64,000 bases of DNA, taken from positions 434,001 through 498,000 of the forward strand of contig NZ_JAHKPI010000014.1 in the NCBI RefSeq assembly GCF_018860425.1, read 5' to 3'. Shown piece after piece: positions 9,199-17,894 of this stretch. The notes under the pieces are model-generated. The model had not been told where the DNA came from. It did no database searches and saw nothing but the letters and a program-made list of their open reading frames with translations. Each line of letters begins with the position of its first letter. Position 1 is the first letter of the stretch. The DNA comes from Marinobacter sp. F3R08. GTDB taxonomy: Bacteria > Pseudomonadota > Gammaproteobacteria > Pseudomonadales > Oleiphilaceae. The position numbers and the translations under genes were made by a program.

Positions 9199-9976
9199 AA
9201 CACCAGGTTGCAGGCAAAGCGCACAACAACGGCCGACCCGTGTCGGCCTGTTGTTGTGTGGAGACGTACATGACGCCCTGCAATCGAGGTTTGGTAACTA
9301 CGCCCAATGTCTGGTCAAACGGCTCCGGCTCGACAACCCGGGGGCCGAAATCCGAACCTGGAGGGCATGGAAAGGTGAACTGCCAGGCGATGTCAGGGAT
9401 GCTGACGTCTATCTGGTCAGTGGCAGTCCTGCCAGTGTGTTTGATCGGGAACACTGGATTGAACAGCTGGGAAGTTTTATTCGGGTCGCACATGGCGCGC
9501 ATCGGAGATTGTTGGGGATCTGCTTCGGTCACCAGATGATTCATCAGGCTTTAGGCGGTCACGTAGAGCGTGCTGCAGGCTGGGGGCTGGGAATCTATCC
9601 GGTACACATGCACCAACGAATAGTCGGACTCCCTGATTCGAGGCCTGTTGCTCTCTACGCGATGCATCGTGATCAGGTCGTTGCACCGGCTGAGGGTTTT
9701 GAGCTCCTGGCGGGCAGTGAGTTTTGTCCTTATTACCTGATGCGTCATACCGACAGAGTCTTGACCATACAGGGGCACCCGGAGTTTACCGGCGACTTTT
9801 TTCACCAGTTTCTGAATGTGGCCCACGCCAAATTCGACGGACAAGCGCTGGCTCAGGCTCGCAGGGGTATGCGGAACCCTGACGACGGGGACGCAGCCTG
9901 CCGAGTGCTGAATCATTTTCTGCTGGGGATTAACGAAACAGGGAGAGAAACATGGGAAAAGCGAGACAGGTTTTAG
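9185..9976 (+). CDS. Class I glutamine amidotransferase-like protein
   Basis: GMP-synthase/GATase1 fold with the nucleophile elbow ICFGHQM (Cys) and the later catalytic His-x-Glu in IQGHPEF, so the triad looks intact. There is no ATG in frame before the conserved core (RVGLLLCGDVHDA). Possible starts are TTG 9164, GTG 9185 and TTG 9188, all inside the 3' end of the permease, so translation is probably coupled; 9185 is a guess. Such proteins hydrolyse glutamine for an amidation or remove gamma-glutamyl groups. No synthetase partner lies nearby. Its place between a permease and ArsR suggests a metal(loid)-related job, unproven. Confidence 0.75.
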   Translation: MLSSKTPGCRQSAQQRPTRVGLLLCGDVHDALQSRFGNYAQCLVKRLRLDNPGAEIRTWRAWKGELPGDVRDADVYLVSGSPASVFDREHWIEQLGSFIRVAHGAHRRLLGICFGHQMIHQALGGHVERAAGWGLGIYPVHMHQRIVGLPDSRPVALYAMHRDQVVAPAEGFELLAGSEFCPYYLMRHTDRVLTIQGHPEFTGDFFHQFLNVAHAKFDGQALAQARRGMRNPDDGDAACRVLNHFLLGINETGRETWEKRDRF

Positions 9977-10221
9977 CCAATCTATGCGCCTACACCCACT
10001 TGTGGCAGGTGATCCGGGAGCGCAGGCTGCCCTCGTCTGCCAGGCCCGGGTTTTCTATTGCTTTGCTGGGGCTCCTGTGTCCCTTCTTCTGGATCGCTTT
10101 GCTGTCTGGTGCCAGCAAAGCCGAGCTGATCTTTCATGGCAGTCATTCCGGACTGGTGTTTTGTGCCGGAGTTTTTTTGATGCTGAGAGGACTCAGGCAA
10201 CACCGAAATTTGCCCGAATAA
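9952..10221 (+). CDS. Small membrane protein, unknown function
   Basis: An 89-residue protein starting at ATG 9952 after GGGAGAG, overlapping the preceding amidotransferase gene by 25 bp. It has a basic N-terminal segment, then two hydrophobic stretches (about residues 34-53 and 62-79), and a basic tail. I do not recognise the family. Its overlap and spacing make it part of the permease-amidotransferase-ArsR operon. Confidence 0.6.
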   Translation: MGKARQVLANLCAYTHLWQVIRERRLPSSARPGFSIALLGLLCPFFWIALLSGASKAELIFHGSHSGLVFCAGVFLMLRGLRQHRNLPE

Positions 10222-10296
10222 GCCGTTTCCGGGTTCACGATTGCTGCTCCGATAGTAATCACTTAAGATCCAGACCAACGGAGGTTTGGAAATAGA

Positions 10297-10719
10297 ATGA
10301 TAGATGCCTGTTATACCGATGTCTTAAAGGCCATTGCAGACACCAATCGCTTGCGACTTTTCTGGTTGTTGGTGCATGTCGACGAACGAATCTGTGTTGC
10401 GGAAGCGATGGATGTGCTGGGAGAAACCCATTACAACGTTTCGCGCAACCTGAAGATTCTGCAGAAAGCGGGTCTGGTGACCGCGCATAAAGAAGGCAAA
10501 TGGGTTTTCTATACCCTTAACCGCGAAGGATCTCCTTTCCAGATAAAATTACTGGCGGCCGTGAGAAGCATTCCCGAGCTGGAATTGAAAACCGAGATCA
10601 AAAAATGCCATCTGCGCCTTGCATTGCGCGAGAGCGGGCAGTGCGTGGTCGGGCCGGGCAGTACTGAGTGGGCCGATATTATTGAACGCCAGGGCCTTGG
10701 TGAAGGCGGTGGCGCTTGA
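10297..10719 (+). CDS. ArsR/SmtB-family transcriptional regulator
   Basis: A 140-residue winged-helix repressor. Its DNA-binding core reads ADTNRLRLFWLL...VAEAMDVLGETHYNVSRNLKILQKAGLVTAHKEGKWVFYTL. The usual alpha-3 arsenite site CVCDL is degenerate (ICVAEAM, one Cys), and further Cys residues sit at the N-terminus (Cys5) and C-terminal tail (KKCHLRL, GQCVV), so the inducer site may differ from classical ArsR. GGAGG precedes ATG 10297 and lies in a small CCAAC/GTTTGG hairpin. Last gene of the permease operon, which it probably autoregulates. Confidence 0.82.
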   Translation: MIDACYTDVLKAIADTNRLRLFWLLVHVDERICVAEAMDVLGETHYNVSRNLKILQKAGLVTAHKEGKWVFYTLNREGSPFQIKLLAAVRSIPELELKTEIKKCHLRLALRESGQCVVGPGSTEWADIIERQGLGEGGGA

Positions 10720-10740
10720 CGCTGGAGATTAGGCCAGTGC

Positions 10741-11538
10741 TTACATCAGAACGACGTAAATAACCCCGGCCAGAGCAACGCGGTAAATAACATATGGCCA
10801 CATACCTACCTTGTTAAGCCACTTCAGGAAGAAGTGAATCGCGGTAATGGCCATCAGGAATGACGTTACCCCACCTATCAGAAATCCATTCCAGTCGACA
10901 ATGATGTCTGACGTTGCGACTTCCATTAATTTCACTGCCGATGCCAGCACAATGATGGGAATTGCCAGCAGGAAAGAGAACCGGGAGGCGGTTTCACGAG
11001 TCATGCCGAGAAACAGGCCGGCGGTGATAGTGACACCGGAGCGGGACGTGCCGGGAACCAGGGCCATGGCCTGCGCAATGCCGACCAGGACGGCGTCTTT
11101 CCAGTTGAGTTTGTCGAGGGTGCGCTGACGCTTGGGTATCCAGTCTGCAACGCCCAGGAGCAAGCCAAAGAACAGGGTGGTAAAGAAAATGACCTCCACC
11201 GCCCGCAGTTCGTTATCGATCATGTCCAGCAAAGCCAGGCCAGCCAGACCTGCCGGGATGGTGCCGATCACCAGGTACCAGGCCAGGGCGCCCTGGCCGA
11301 CGATTTTGCGGCGGCTGACGGAAATCAGGCCGTCCCGGGCGATACCGAATACATCGTTGCGGAAATAGAGGACCACGGCCAGCAGGGTACCTATGTGCAC
11401 CGACAGGTCGAAACCCACGCCCTGATCGGTCCAGCCAAAGAATGCCGGTGTCAGGATCAGGTGGGCCGAGCTGGATATTGGCAGGAATTCGGTCAGTCCC
11501 TGGAGAAGGCCAAGGAAGAGGGCCTGGAGAACGTCCAT
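10741..11538 (-). CDS. uppP: Undecaprenyl-diphosphatase UppP (BacA)
   Basis: A 265-residue polytopic inner-membrane enzyme that dephosphorylates undecaprenyl diphosphate to recycle the lipid carrier for cell-wall synthesis. The BacA signatures are present: GLTEFLPISSSAHL near the N-terminus and PGTSRSG at the second active-site loop, plus about eight hydrophobic helices. Length matches the family. It is convergent with the upstream arsR (21 bp between stops), and its own start faces the acr3 terminator. It interrupts two arsenic gene blocks and is probably not part of them. Confidence 0.93.
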   Translation of the reverse strand: MDVLQALFLGLLQGLTEFLPISSSAHLILTPAFFGWTDQGVGFDLSVHIGTLLAVVLYFRNDVFGIARDGLISVSRRKIVGQGALAWYLVIGTIPAGLAGLALLDMIDNELRAVEVIFFTTLFFGLLLGVADWIPKRQRTLDKLNWKDAVLVGIAQAMALVPGTSRSGVTITAGLFLGMTRETASRFSFLLAIPIIVLASAVKLMEVATSDIIVDWNGFLIGGVTSFLMAITAIHFFLKWLNKVGMWPYVIYRVALAGVIYVVLM

Positions 11539-11619
11539 CGCTTAGATTCCGTCAGGTTCAGTACGTCGGTGATGTGGTCGCGATATTAGCAGGGTGTCAG
11601 GGGACTGAACAGGTAATGC

Positions 11620-11665
11620 CATCGAGACCCGCACCGGGACTGCGGCCCGGCGGCCGGTCTCGATG
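11620..11665 (-). terminator. Strong hairpin downstream of acr3
   Basis: A perfect 10-bp stem CATCGAGACC/GGTCTCGATG encloses a GC-rich nested hairpin, 3 bp after the acr3 stop. No U-tract follows on the minus strand, so it is either a weak intrinsic terminator or an mRNA 3' stabiliser. Confidence 0.5.
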
Positions 11666-11667
11666 CG

Positions 11668-12735
11668 TCAGACGGGGAATCGGTCCCGGGTTGTGTTGGC
11701 AATGCGCACCAGCACCAGCATCAGTGGTACCTCCACCAGAACGCCGACAACCGTTGCCAGAGCCGCGCCGGATTGCAGGCCGAACAGGGCGATGGCGGCT
11801 GCCACGGCCAGTTCGAAAAAGTTGCTGGCGCCGATCATGGCACCGGGCGCGGCAATGCAATGTCGCACCTTCCAGAGCCTTGCCCAGCCATAGGCCAGGA
11901 AGAAGATCAGGAAGGTCTGTACGACCAGCGGCACAGCGATGAGCAGAATGTGCAGGGGATTATTGAGGATCACTTCGCCCTGGAAGGCGAACAGCAGCAC
12001 CAGGGTAATGATCAGGGCAGCCGGAGTTACCGGGCTGAGGCGTTTCATGAAGACCTGGTCGTACCATTGCTGGCCGTGGCTGGCGATCAGGATTCGACGG
12101 GTCAGATAGCCTGCGGTCAGCGGGATGACGATATACAGCAACACAGAAAGAAGCACCGTATCCCAGGGTACCTGGATGTCGGAAATACCCAGCAGAAACA
12201 CCACGATTGGCGCAAAGGCAAACAGCATGATGAGGTCGTTCAGGGACACCTGAACCAGGGTGTAGGCGGCATCGCCTCGGGTCAGGTAGCTCCAGACAAA
12301 TACCATGGCAGTGCAGGGTGCGGCCCCCAGCAGTATGGCGCCGGCCAGATATTCGCTGGCCAGGTCGGGCGCAATGAAAGCTTTGAACACCACCATAAGA
12401 AAGAACCAGGCGATGGCGAACATCGTGAAGGGCTTGATCAGCCAGTTTACGATGGTGGTTATCGCCAATCCCCTGGGCTCTTTCCGGACCCCGACCACGG
12501 CGCTGAAATCAATCTGGGCCATCATCGGAAAAATCATGGCCCAGATCAGGATGGCAATGGGGATCGACACCTGGGCATATTCGAAGCGGGACAGGGTTTC
12601 CGGAACCGAGGGTGCCAGTTGGCCAAGGGCGACGCCGGCAATGATGGCCAGGGCAACCCAGACCGACAGGAATCTGCCGAACAGATCCATGCCGCCGCTG
12701 GACTCTTGCGTTGTGGCTTCCATATCAGTGCTCAT
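11668..12735 (-). CDS. acr3: Arsenite efflux transporter Acr3
   Basis: A 355-residue bile/arsenite/riboflavin-superfamily carrier that exports As(III) using the proton gradient. The diagnostic Acr3 motif with the essential Cys is visible (GAAPCTAMVFVWS), as are KPFTMFAIAW and NDLIMLFAFAPIV. About ten hydrophobic helices follow a hydrophilic N-terminus. AGGAAGG precedes the ATG at 12735. The arsH stop lies 10 bp upstream, so arsH-acr3 form one minus-strand operon, divergent from the arsC-arsR fusion. Confidence 0.95.
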   Translation of the reverse strand: MSTDMEATTQESSGGMDLFGRFLSVWVALAIIAGVALGQLAPSVPETLSRFEYAQVSIPIAILIWAMIFPMMAQIDFSAVVGVRKEPRGLAITTIVNWLIKPFTMFAIAWFFLMVVFKAFIAPDLASEYLAGAILLGAAPCTAMVFVWSYLTRGDAAYTLVQVSLNDLIMLFAFAPIVVFLLGISDIQVPWDTVLLSVLLYIVIPLTAGYLTRRILIASHGQQWYDQVFMKRLSPVTPAALIITLVLLFAFQGEVILNNPLHILLIAVPLVVQTFLIFFLAYGWARLWKVRHCIAAPGAMIGASNFFELAVAAAIALFGLQSGAALATVVGVLVEVPLMLVLVRIANTTRDRFPV

Positions 12736-12745
12736 GGCCTTCCTC

Positions 12746-13462
12746 TTACATGGATCGCTGATTGACGCGCTTTGATACGGTCTCGGCGCTCTCTACCCGC
12801 TCCGAATAGCGATCTGTCAGGTAATCACTCCGATCCCGTATCAGCAGTGTGAACTTCACCAGTTCCTCCATAACATCCACGATACGGTTATAGAAAGGGG
12901 AGGGCTTCATGCGGTCGTTGTCATCGAACTCCAGGAACGCCTTGGGTACCGAAGACTGATTGGGGATGGTGACCATCCGCATCCACCGACCCAGTACCCT
13001 CAACTGGTTGACGGTGTTGAAGGACTGGGAGCCGCCACAGACCTGCATGACGGCGAGTGTCTTGCCCTGAGTGGGGCGCATGCCACCAATAGAGAGCGGG
13101 ATCCAGTCAATCTGGGTTTTCATAATGCCGGTCATGGCACCGTGACGTTCGGGCGAGCACCAGACCATCCCTTCAGACCATTCGGCAAGATCACGCAATT
13201 CCTTAACCTTTGGGTGCGAGGCGTCCTCCGCATCGGCCAGGGGCAGGCCTCGTGGGTTAAAGATGCGGGTTTCGGCGCCCATGGCTTCGAGCAACCGGGC
13301 AGCTTCTTCCACCGCCAGCCGACTGAACGAACGATCGCGCAGGGAGCCATACAGCAACAGAATCCGTGGCGGATGCGATGCCGACGGTGCCTTCAATAGC
13401 TGGTCCATGGTGGGTGTGCTGAACAGGTCCGAATCGATGTTGGGAAGGTCCTGAGTGCTCAT
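12746..13462 (-). CDS. arsH: NADPH-dependent FMN reductase ArsH (organoarsenical oxidase)
   Basis: A 238-residue flavodoxin-like protein. ArsH enzymes oxidise trivalent methyl- and aromatic arsenicals to less toxic pentavalent forms. The FMN phosphate loop [14 protein letters not shown], the [13 protein letters not shown] segment and the [16 protein letters not shown] segment are typical. The frame is open to 13948, but the extra 160 codons are leader and antisense; ATG 13462 gives the family N-terminus ([14 protein letters not shown]). It shares a divergent control region with arsC-arsR and is followed 10 bp later by acr3. Confidence 0.93.
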   Translation of the reverse strand: MSTQDLPNIDSDLFSTPTMDQLLKAPSASHPPRILLLYGSLRDRSFSRLAVEEAARLLEAMGAETRIFNPRGLPLADAEDASHPKVKELRDLAEWSEGMVWCSPERHGAMTGIMKTQIDWIPLSIGGMRPTQGKTLAVMQVCGGSQSFNTVNQLRVLGRWMRMVTIPNQSSVPKAFLEFDDNDRMKPSPFYNRIVDVMEELVKFTLLIRDRSDYLTDRYSERVESAETVSKRVNQRSM

Positions 13463-13477
13463 TTGTTGGAGGAGTCC

Positions 13478-13541
13478 TTTACTTGTAGAGATACAGATCC
13501 TATTATGCATAAAATCAGATATACGTAAAAGCGAATATACG
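13478..13541. promoter_or_regulatory. Divergent ars promoters with repeated ATATACG operator half-sites
   Basis: Rightward promoter: TTTACT (13478-13483), 17-bp spacer, TATTAT (13501-13506). Leftward promoter for arsH: TTTACG (complement of 13524-13529), 16-bp spacer, CATAAT (complement of 13502-13507). ATATACG occurs at 13519 and 13535, a 16-bp repeat overlapping the leftward -35 and lying just downstream of the rightward start, where a bound ArsR would block both directions. Boxes are seen; the operator role is inferred. Confidence 0.6.
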
Positions 13542-13546
13542 GAAAA

Positions 13547-14317
13547 ATGAATATGAAACGCCGAGTTTTGTTCGTCTGTACGGCGAATAGTGCCCGTTCG
13601 CTGATGGCTGAAGCATTGCTTCGTGACATGGCCGGGGATCGCTTTGAGGTGGCCAGTGCCGGCACCGAGCCTGACAGCCCTCACCCTCTGGCGTTGAAGG
13701 TTCTTGAGGAAGCCGGTATTTCCACTGAAGGTCTGCACAGCAAGCAGTTGGCGGATATGCAGGGGCAGTACTGGGATTACGTGATTACCCTGTGTGACAA
13801 AGCGGCCAATGAGTGCGGTACTGTCTGCCAGCCAGCCCAGCAAATTGCCTGGGACTTTGCCGATCCGGTTCCTGTAAACCGCACGGCGATCTTTGCGTTG
13901 ACGCTTAAGGAAATACGAGAGCGCATTGCGCTTTTCGCCCTGGTGCATCAGAAACAGACTGGCCCGAAAGCCGCCAGTTATGACCCGGTAACCGTGTTCA
14001 AGGCGCTGGCCGACGAGTTTCGCCTGGCGGCGCTGCTATTGATCCGAAGTCAGGAACAACTCTGTGTCTGTGAGTTGACGGAAGTGTTCAATGCGCCACA
14101 GCCCAAGGTCAGCCGGCATCTGGCGACGTTGCGGGAAGCAGGCCTGTTGGCAACCGAGCGTCGGGGACAGTGGATCTACTACTCCCTGAACCCGGGTATT
14201 CCCGACTGGCTGGCCCGGGTACTGGATGAAACGGCTATCAATAATGCCGAATTGATTGAGCAGCCACTTGCCCGGCTGCAGGCCATGGCCGACCGCCCGT
14301 TGGTTCAATGCCAGTAA
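13547..14317 (+). CDS. Arsenate reductase-ArsR fusion (LMW-PTP-type ArsC + ArsR regulator)
   Basis: A 256-residue two-domain protein. Residues 1-135 are a low-molecular-weight phosphatase-type ArsC: P-loop CTANSARS (Cys11, Asn14, Arg17) and a resolving-Cys segment [14 protein letters not shown] (Cys83, Cys90, Cys94), as in thioredoxin-linked reductases. Residues about 145-256 are an ArsR winged helix with the As(III) site LCVCEL (Cys173, Cys175) and the recognition helix [17 protein letters not shown]. Enzyme and sensor for its product are thus one polypeptide. ATG 13547 or 13553 could start. First gene of a plus-strand operon with gapdh and arsJ; probably represses the divergent promoters. 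Confidence 0.92.
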   Translation: MNMKRRVLFVCTANSARSLMAEALLRDMAGDRFEVASAGTEPDSPHPLALKVLEEAGISTEGLHSKQLADMQGQYWDYVITLCDKAANECGTVCQPAQQIAWDFADPVPVNRTAIFALTLKEIRERIALFALVHQKQTGPKAASYDPVTVFKALADEFRLAALLLIRSQEQLCVCELTEVFNAPQPKVSRHLATLREAGLLATERRGQWIYYSLNPGIPDWLARVLDETAINNAELIEQPLARLQAMADRPLVQCQ

Positions 14318-14363
14318 CCATCACGTGACCAAATGGACGTAACAGCGAATTCAGGAGCGCATC

Positions 14364-15368
14364 ATGAGCAGCATCAAGGTCGGTATTAACGGATTTGGCC
14401 GTATTGGCCGCCTGGCTTTGCGAGCCGCCTGGGGGTGGCCGGATATGGAATTTGTTGCCATCAATGACCCCGGCGCGGATGCCGGTACGCTGGCGCATCT
14501 GCTGAATTTCGACAGCGTGCACGGCCGCTGGCAACACGAAGCCGTCCCGGACGGCAAGGATATCGACATTGAAGGGCAACGCATCCGGGTGACCCATAAC
14601 AAGGGTATTGATGAGACGGACTGGTCGGGGTGCGACCTGGTGATTGAAGCCAGCGGAGTCAACAAGACAGTGTCGGTGTTGCAAGCCTACCTGGATCAGG
14701 GCGTGAAGCGCGTGGTAGTCACCGCGCCGGTGAAGGAGGCGGGTGCCAGAAACATCGTGGTAGGTGTCAATGATGATAGCTTTGATCCCGCCAGAGATCG
14801 CATTGTCACGGCCGCTTCCTGTACCACCAATTGTCTCGCTCCGGTGGTGAAGGTGATTCATGAGAAACTGGGTATCAAGCACGGATCCATCACCACCATT
14901 CACAGTCTGACCAATACCCAGACGATCATTGATGCGCCCCACAAGGACCTGCGTCGGGCCCGTGCCTGCGGGAGCTCACTGATTCCTACCAGCACCGGTT
15001 CCGCCACGGCGATTATCGAGATTTTCCCGGAACTGAAAGGGCGGCTGGATGGCCATGCGGTGCGGGTGCCGTTAACCAATGCCTCGCTGACTGACTGCGT
15101 TTTCGAGGTCGAAACGGCCACGGACCGTGATGCGGTGAATCAGTTGTTGAAAGACGCGGCTGAGGGGGAGCTTGATGGCATCCTGGGTTATGAAGAACGC
15201 CCGCTGGTGTCCATCGACTACAAGACGGATCCGCGGTCGTCCATTGTTGACGCCCCCTCCACGATGGTGGTCAACGGCACCCAGGTAAAAATTTACGCCT
15301 GGTACGACAATGAATGGGGCTATGCCAACCGCACTGCTGAACTGGCACGGCGGGTAGGCTCTGCCTGA
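14364..15368 (+). CDS. ArsJ-associated glyceraldehyde-3-phosphate dehydrogenase
   Basis: A 334-residue GAPDH with the NAD-binding start [11 protein letters not shown], the catalytic SCTTNCLAP, His in TIHSLTNTQ and [11 protein letters not shown]. With arsenate in place of phosphate the enzyme makes 1-arseno-3-phosphoglycerate, which ArsJ exports. The arsJ gene begins 1 bp after this stop, so this is the dedicated arsenic-linked paralogue rather than the glycolytic enzyme. It follows the arsC-arsR fusion by 46 bp, with a GGAGCG ribosome site before ATG 14364. Confidence 0.94.
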   Translation: MSSIKVGINGFGRIGRLALRAAWGWPDMEFVAINDPGADAGTLAHLLNFDSVHGRWQHEAVPDGKDIDIEGQRIRVTHNKGIDETDWSGCDLVIEASGVNKTVSVLQAYLDQGVKRVVVTAPVKEAGARNIVVGVNDDSFDPARDRIVTAASCTTNCLAPVVKVIHEKLGIKHGSITTIHSLTNTQTIIDAPHKDLRRARACGSSLIPTSTGSATAIIEIFPELKGRLDGHAVRVPLTNASLTDCVFEVETATDRDAVNQLLKDAAEGELDGILGYEERPLVSIDYKTDPRSSIVDAPSTMVVNGTQVKIYAWYDNEWGYANRTAELARRVGSA

Positions 15369-15369
15369 T

Positions 15370-16563
15370 ATGTCTGCCGCCATCCGACAGTACCTCGTCA
15401 TTACCGGCAACTACTGGGCGTTTACCCTGACGGATGGTGCCTTGAGGATGCTGGTGGTGCTGCATTTCCACCAGTTGGGTTACTCGCCCCTGGCTATCGC
15501 CCTGCTGTTCATCTTCTACGAATTCTTCGGGGTGGTGACCAATCTCGTCGGCGGCTATCTGGGCGCTCGCATGGGGCTGAACCGCACCATGAATATCGGG
15601 CTGTTTCTGCAGATTGTCGCGCTGGCCATGCTGGCGGTCCCGGCGGCCATGCTCACCGTTCCCTGGGTGATGGCCGCGCAGGCGCTCTCTGGTATTGCCA
15701 AGGATCTGAACAAGATGTCTGCCAAGAGCGGCATCAAGTTGCTGGTGCCGGACGAGCAGCAGGGCACCCTGTACAAATGGGTGGCCATCCTTACCGGCTC
15801 CAAGAACACCCTCAAGGGTGTCGGCTTTTTCCTCGGTGGTGTCCTCTTGATGGCCGCTGGCTTCCAGGGAGCCGTGGTGACGATGGCCCTGGCCCTGGGT
15901 CTGGTATGGTTGGCCAGCCTGTTCCTGCTGAAACAGGAGCTGGGCAAGAGCAAAGCCAAACCGAAGTTCCGTGACATGCTTTCCAAGAGCCGGGCCATAA
16001 ACGTGCTTTCAGCGGCGCGGATGTTCCTGTTCGGCGCCCGGGACGTTTGGTTTGTGGTGGCGTTGCCGGTTTACCTGCACACGGTCTTTGGCTGGGATTT
16101 CTGGAAAGTGGGCGGTTTTATGGCCACCTGGATTATTGGTTACGGCTTTGTCCAGACCATTGCCCCGCGCCTCACCGGAAACATGGAGGGCACACAGCCT
16201 GCAGTGCTCTGGGCGGCAGCACTTGCCCTGGTTCCTGCGGCGATTGCAGTTGGCCTGTCGGCCGGCTGGTCACCCCAGATCGTGGTTATCGGTGGTCTGC
16301 TGTTGTTCGGCGTGCTCTTTGCCGTTAACTCCTCCCTGCACAGCTATCTGATTGTCAGCTATGCCCGGGGGGATGGTGTGTCCCTGGATGTGGGATTTTA
16401 TTACATGTCCAATGCCGCCGGCAGGCTGTTGGGAACCATACTGTCAGGATGGGTTTACCAGGTCTGGGGGCTGGAGGCCTGCCTGTGGATATCATCGGGT
16501 CTGGTGGCTATGGCATCGGTGCTGTCTGTGTTACTGCCCGAGCGCCGGCCGGTGACAGCCTGA
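15370..16563 (+). CDS. arsJ: Organoarsenical efflux MFS transporter ArsJ
   Basis: A 397-residue major facilitator with about twelve hydrophobic helices. It starts MSAAIRQYLVITGNYWAFTLTDGALRMLVVLHF, the segment typical of ArsJ, and has GAKDLNKMSAKSG-like and KNTLKGVGFFLGG segments. ArsJ exports 1-arseno-3-phosphoglycerate made by the adjacent GAPDH, giving arsenate resistance without reduction. The start lies 1 bp after the gapdh stop, so the two are strictly coupled. It ends 7 bp before a convergent outer-membrane protein gene. Confidence 0.93.
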   Translation: MSAAIRQYLVITGNYWAFTLTDGALRMLVVLHFHQLGYSPLAIALLFIFYEFFGVVTNLVGGYLGARMGLNRTMNIGLFLQIVALAMLAVPAAMLTVPWVMAAQALSGIAKDLNKMSAKSGIKLLVPDEQQGTLYKWVAILTGSKNTLKGVGFFLGGVLLMAAGFQGAVVTMALALGLVWLASLFLLKQELGKSKAKPKFRDMLSKSRAINVLSAARMFLFGARDVWFVVALPVYLHTVFGWDFWKVGGFMATWIIGYGFVQTIAPRLTGNMEGTQPAVLWAAALALVPAAIAVGLSAGWSPQIVVIGGLLLFGVLFAVNSSLHSYLIVSYARGDGVSLDVGFYYMSNAAGRLLGTILSGWVYQVWGLEACLWISSGLVAMASVLSVLLPERRPVTA

Positions 16564-16570
16564 GCAAATA

Positions 16571-17197
16571 TCAGAATCGAATGGCCAGACCGGCGCCTGC
16601 TTCCATCTGCAGGTAGCCACTGCTGTTGAACCTGAGCTCGCATCCTCCGGAGCAGAACGCTGAGCCGCCGGAATTCAGGGCCGTGTAGATACCGCGAAGA
16701 TCCAGTCTCAGGCGCAGGTGTTCAGTCAGGAAAAACTGATAGCCACCACCAATGGCCAGCGCTGCCCGGTGGTGCGTGTCATACCCCGAATCTTTCGGTT
16801 CAAGTCGGGTAACGCCCAGCACGCCGGATACGAAACCCCCGTGATTCTTGCCGCCAGGGAAATAGAGCCCGCCGAACTGCACCTGGTAAATAGTCAGGTC
16901 GATTGATCCGACACCGGGGGCGAACAGCCCGTCGTCCAGCCTTGCCGAGGTGCGTTGCCGGCCAACGTATAGTTCCCCCTGCTTACCGGGCTCCGCCAGA
17001 TCAAAATTGAGCACCAGGCCCTGGCTTGCGGAATCCCGGAAGTCAATCTGGTCTTTGGTGCTGGCGCCTGCCGTCTCGATATCCACCGAATTACTTACTC
17101 GATAACCGACAAACGGGGCCAGGCTGACTTCAGCGGCCACCGGCGACGTGATCAGTACCGATCCCAGTGTCAATGCAATAAGCGTTTGGCGTTTCAT
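16571..17197 (-). CDS. Small outer-membrane beta-barrel protein
   Basis: A 208-residue protein with a signal peptide (MKRQTLIALTLGSVLITSPVAA, cleavage near AEV). It has alternating amphipathic strands, many Gly/Tyr residues and a terminal aromatic (LAIRF), as in porin-like 8-stranded barrels. A Cys pair (FCSGGCEL) near residue 183 may form a loop disulfide. The specific family is not recognised and the function is unknown. It is convergent with arsJ, and its start lies 88 bp from the divergent fetA start. Confidence 0.72.
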   Translation of the reverse strand: MKRQTLIALTLGSVLITSPVAAEVSLAPFVGYRVSNSVDIETAGASTKDQIDFRDSASQGLVLNFDLAEPGKQGELYVGRQRTSARLDDGLFAPGVGSIDLTIYQVQFGGLYFPGGKNHGGFVSGVLGVTRLEPKDSGYDTHHRAALAIGGGYQFFLTEHLRLRLDLRGIYTALNSGGSAFCSGGCELRFNSSGYLQMEAGAGLAIRF

Positions 17198-17285
17198 CTA
17201 TTGCGGCCCTGTGTGGCTGGTTGTTGTCCCGGCACTGTGCAATGGTATAACCCTTATAACGTTTGCGAGCCCCGGTGACACTATC

Positions 17286-17894
17286 TTGACAGATCTTTTG
17301 CTGGAAAATCTAAGCGTTGGCACTTTGAGCCATGTGTCACTGGCCGTGTCTGGCGGACAGGTGTTCTGTCTGTCCGGTCCCTCAGGTTGTGGTAAAAGCC
17401 GCCTGCTTCGGGCGGTGGCGGATCTCGAACCCCATGGCGGCAGGGTTTCTCTGTCGGGCACAGACCAGCAGAACGTTCCAGCACACCAGTGGCGACGACG
17501 GGTGGTGATGGTTCCCGCTGACAGTCAGTGGTGGTTTGACGAAGTGGGTGGCCACTTCCCGGCGGATACCGGCGCAAGACTACCCTCCGCACTGGGCTTT
17601 TCGGCTGACGTAATGGGCTGGCCGGTCAGTCGTCTGTCTTCCGGTGAGCGCCAGCGGCTTGCGCTCTGGCGCGCACTTGCCCTTCAGCCGGAGGCTTTGT
17701 TGCTGGACGAACCCACGGCCAATCTGGACACCACCACCACCGAAATTATTGAATCCTGGTTGCTTGAGGAGATCCGGCGGCGGCAGATCGCGGTCCTATG
17801 GGTCGCCCATGATTCGGGCCAGATTCACCGGGTGGCCAATGCCCACTACCGGGTTCATGGAACCGAGCTGGAGGTTATCCATGGAAGTGATTGA
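17286..17894 (+). CDS. fetA: Iron efflux ABC transporter ATP-binding protein FetA-like
   Basis: A 202-residue ABC ATPase: Walker [13 protein letters not shown]-loop replaced by MVPADSQWW, signature LSSGERQRLALWRAL, Walker B LLLDEPT and H-loop VAHD. Short length and pairing with a FetB-type permease point to FetAB (YbbLM), an iron exporter that aids peroxide resistance. No ATG precedes the conserved start. TTG 17286 (MTDLLLENLSV) is chosen, as the upstream reading frame is non-coding leader of the divergent gene. It overlaps fetB by 14 bp. Confidence 0.85.
   Translation: MTDLLLENLSVGTLSHVSLAVSGGQVFCLSGPSGCGKSRLLRAVADLEPHGGRVSLSGTDQQNVPAHQWRRRVVMVPADSQWWFDEVGGHFPADTGARLPSALGFSADVMGWPVSRLSSGERQRLALWRALALQPEALLLDEPTANLDTTTTEIIESWLLEEIRRRQIAVLWVAHDSGQIHRVANAHYRVHGTELEVIHGSD

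Noticed and set aside
11773..12765. 330-codon plus-strand ORF
   Set aside because: Antisense to acr3, rich in His/Gln/Gly as expected of a shadow of a membrane protein.
13463..13948. N-terminal extension of the arsH frame
   Set aside because: It crosses the divergent promoters and runs antisense through arsC; ATG 13462 matches the family start.
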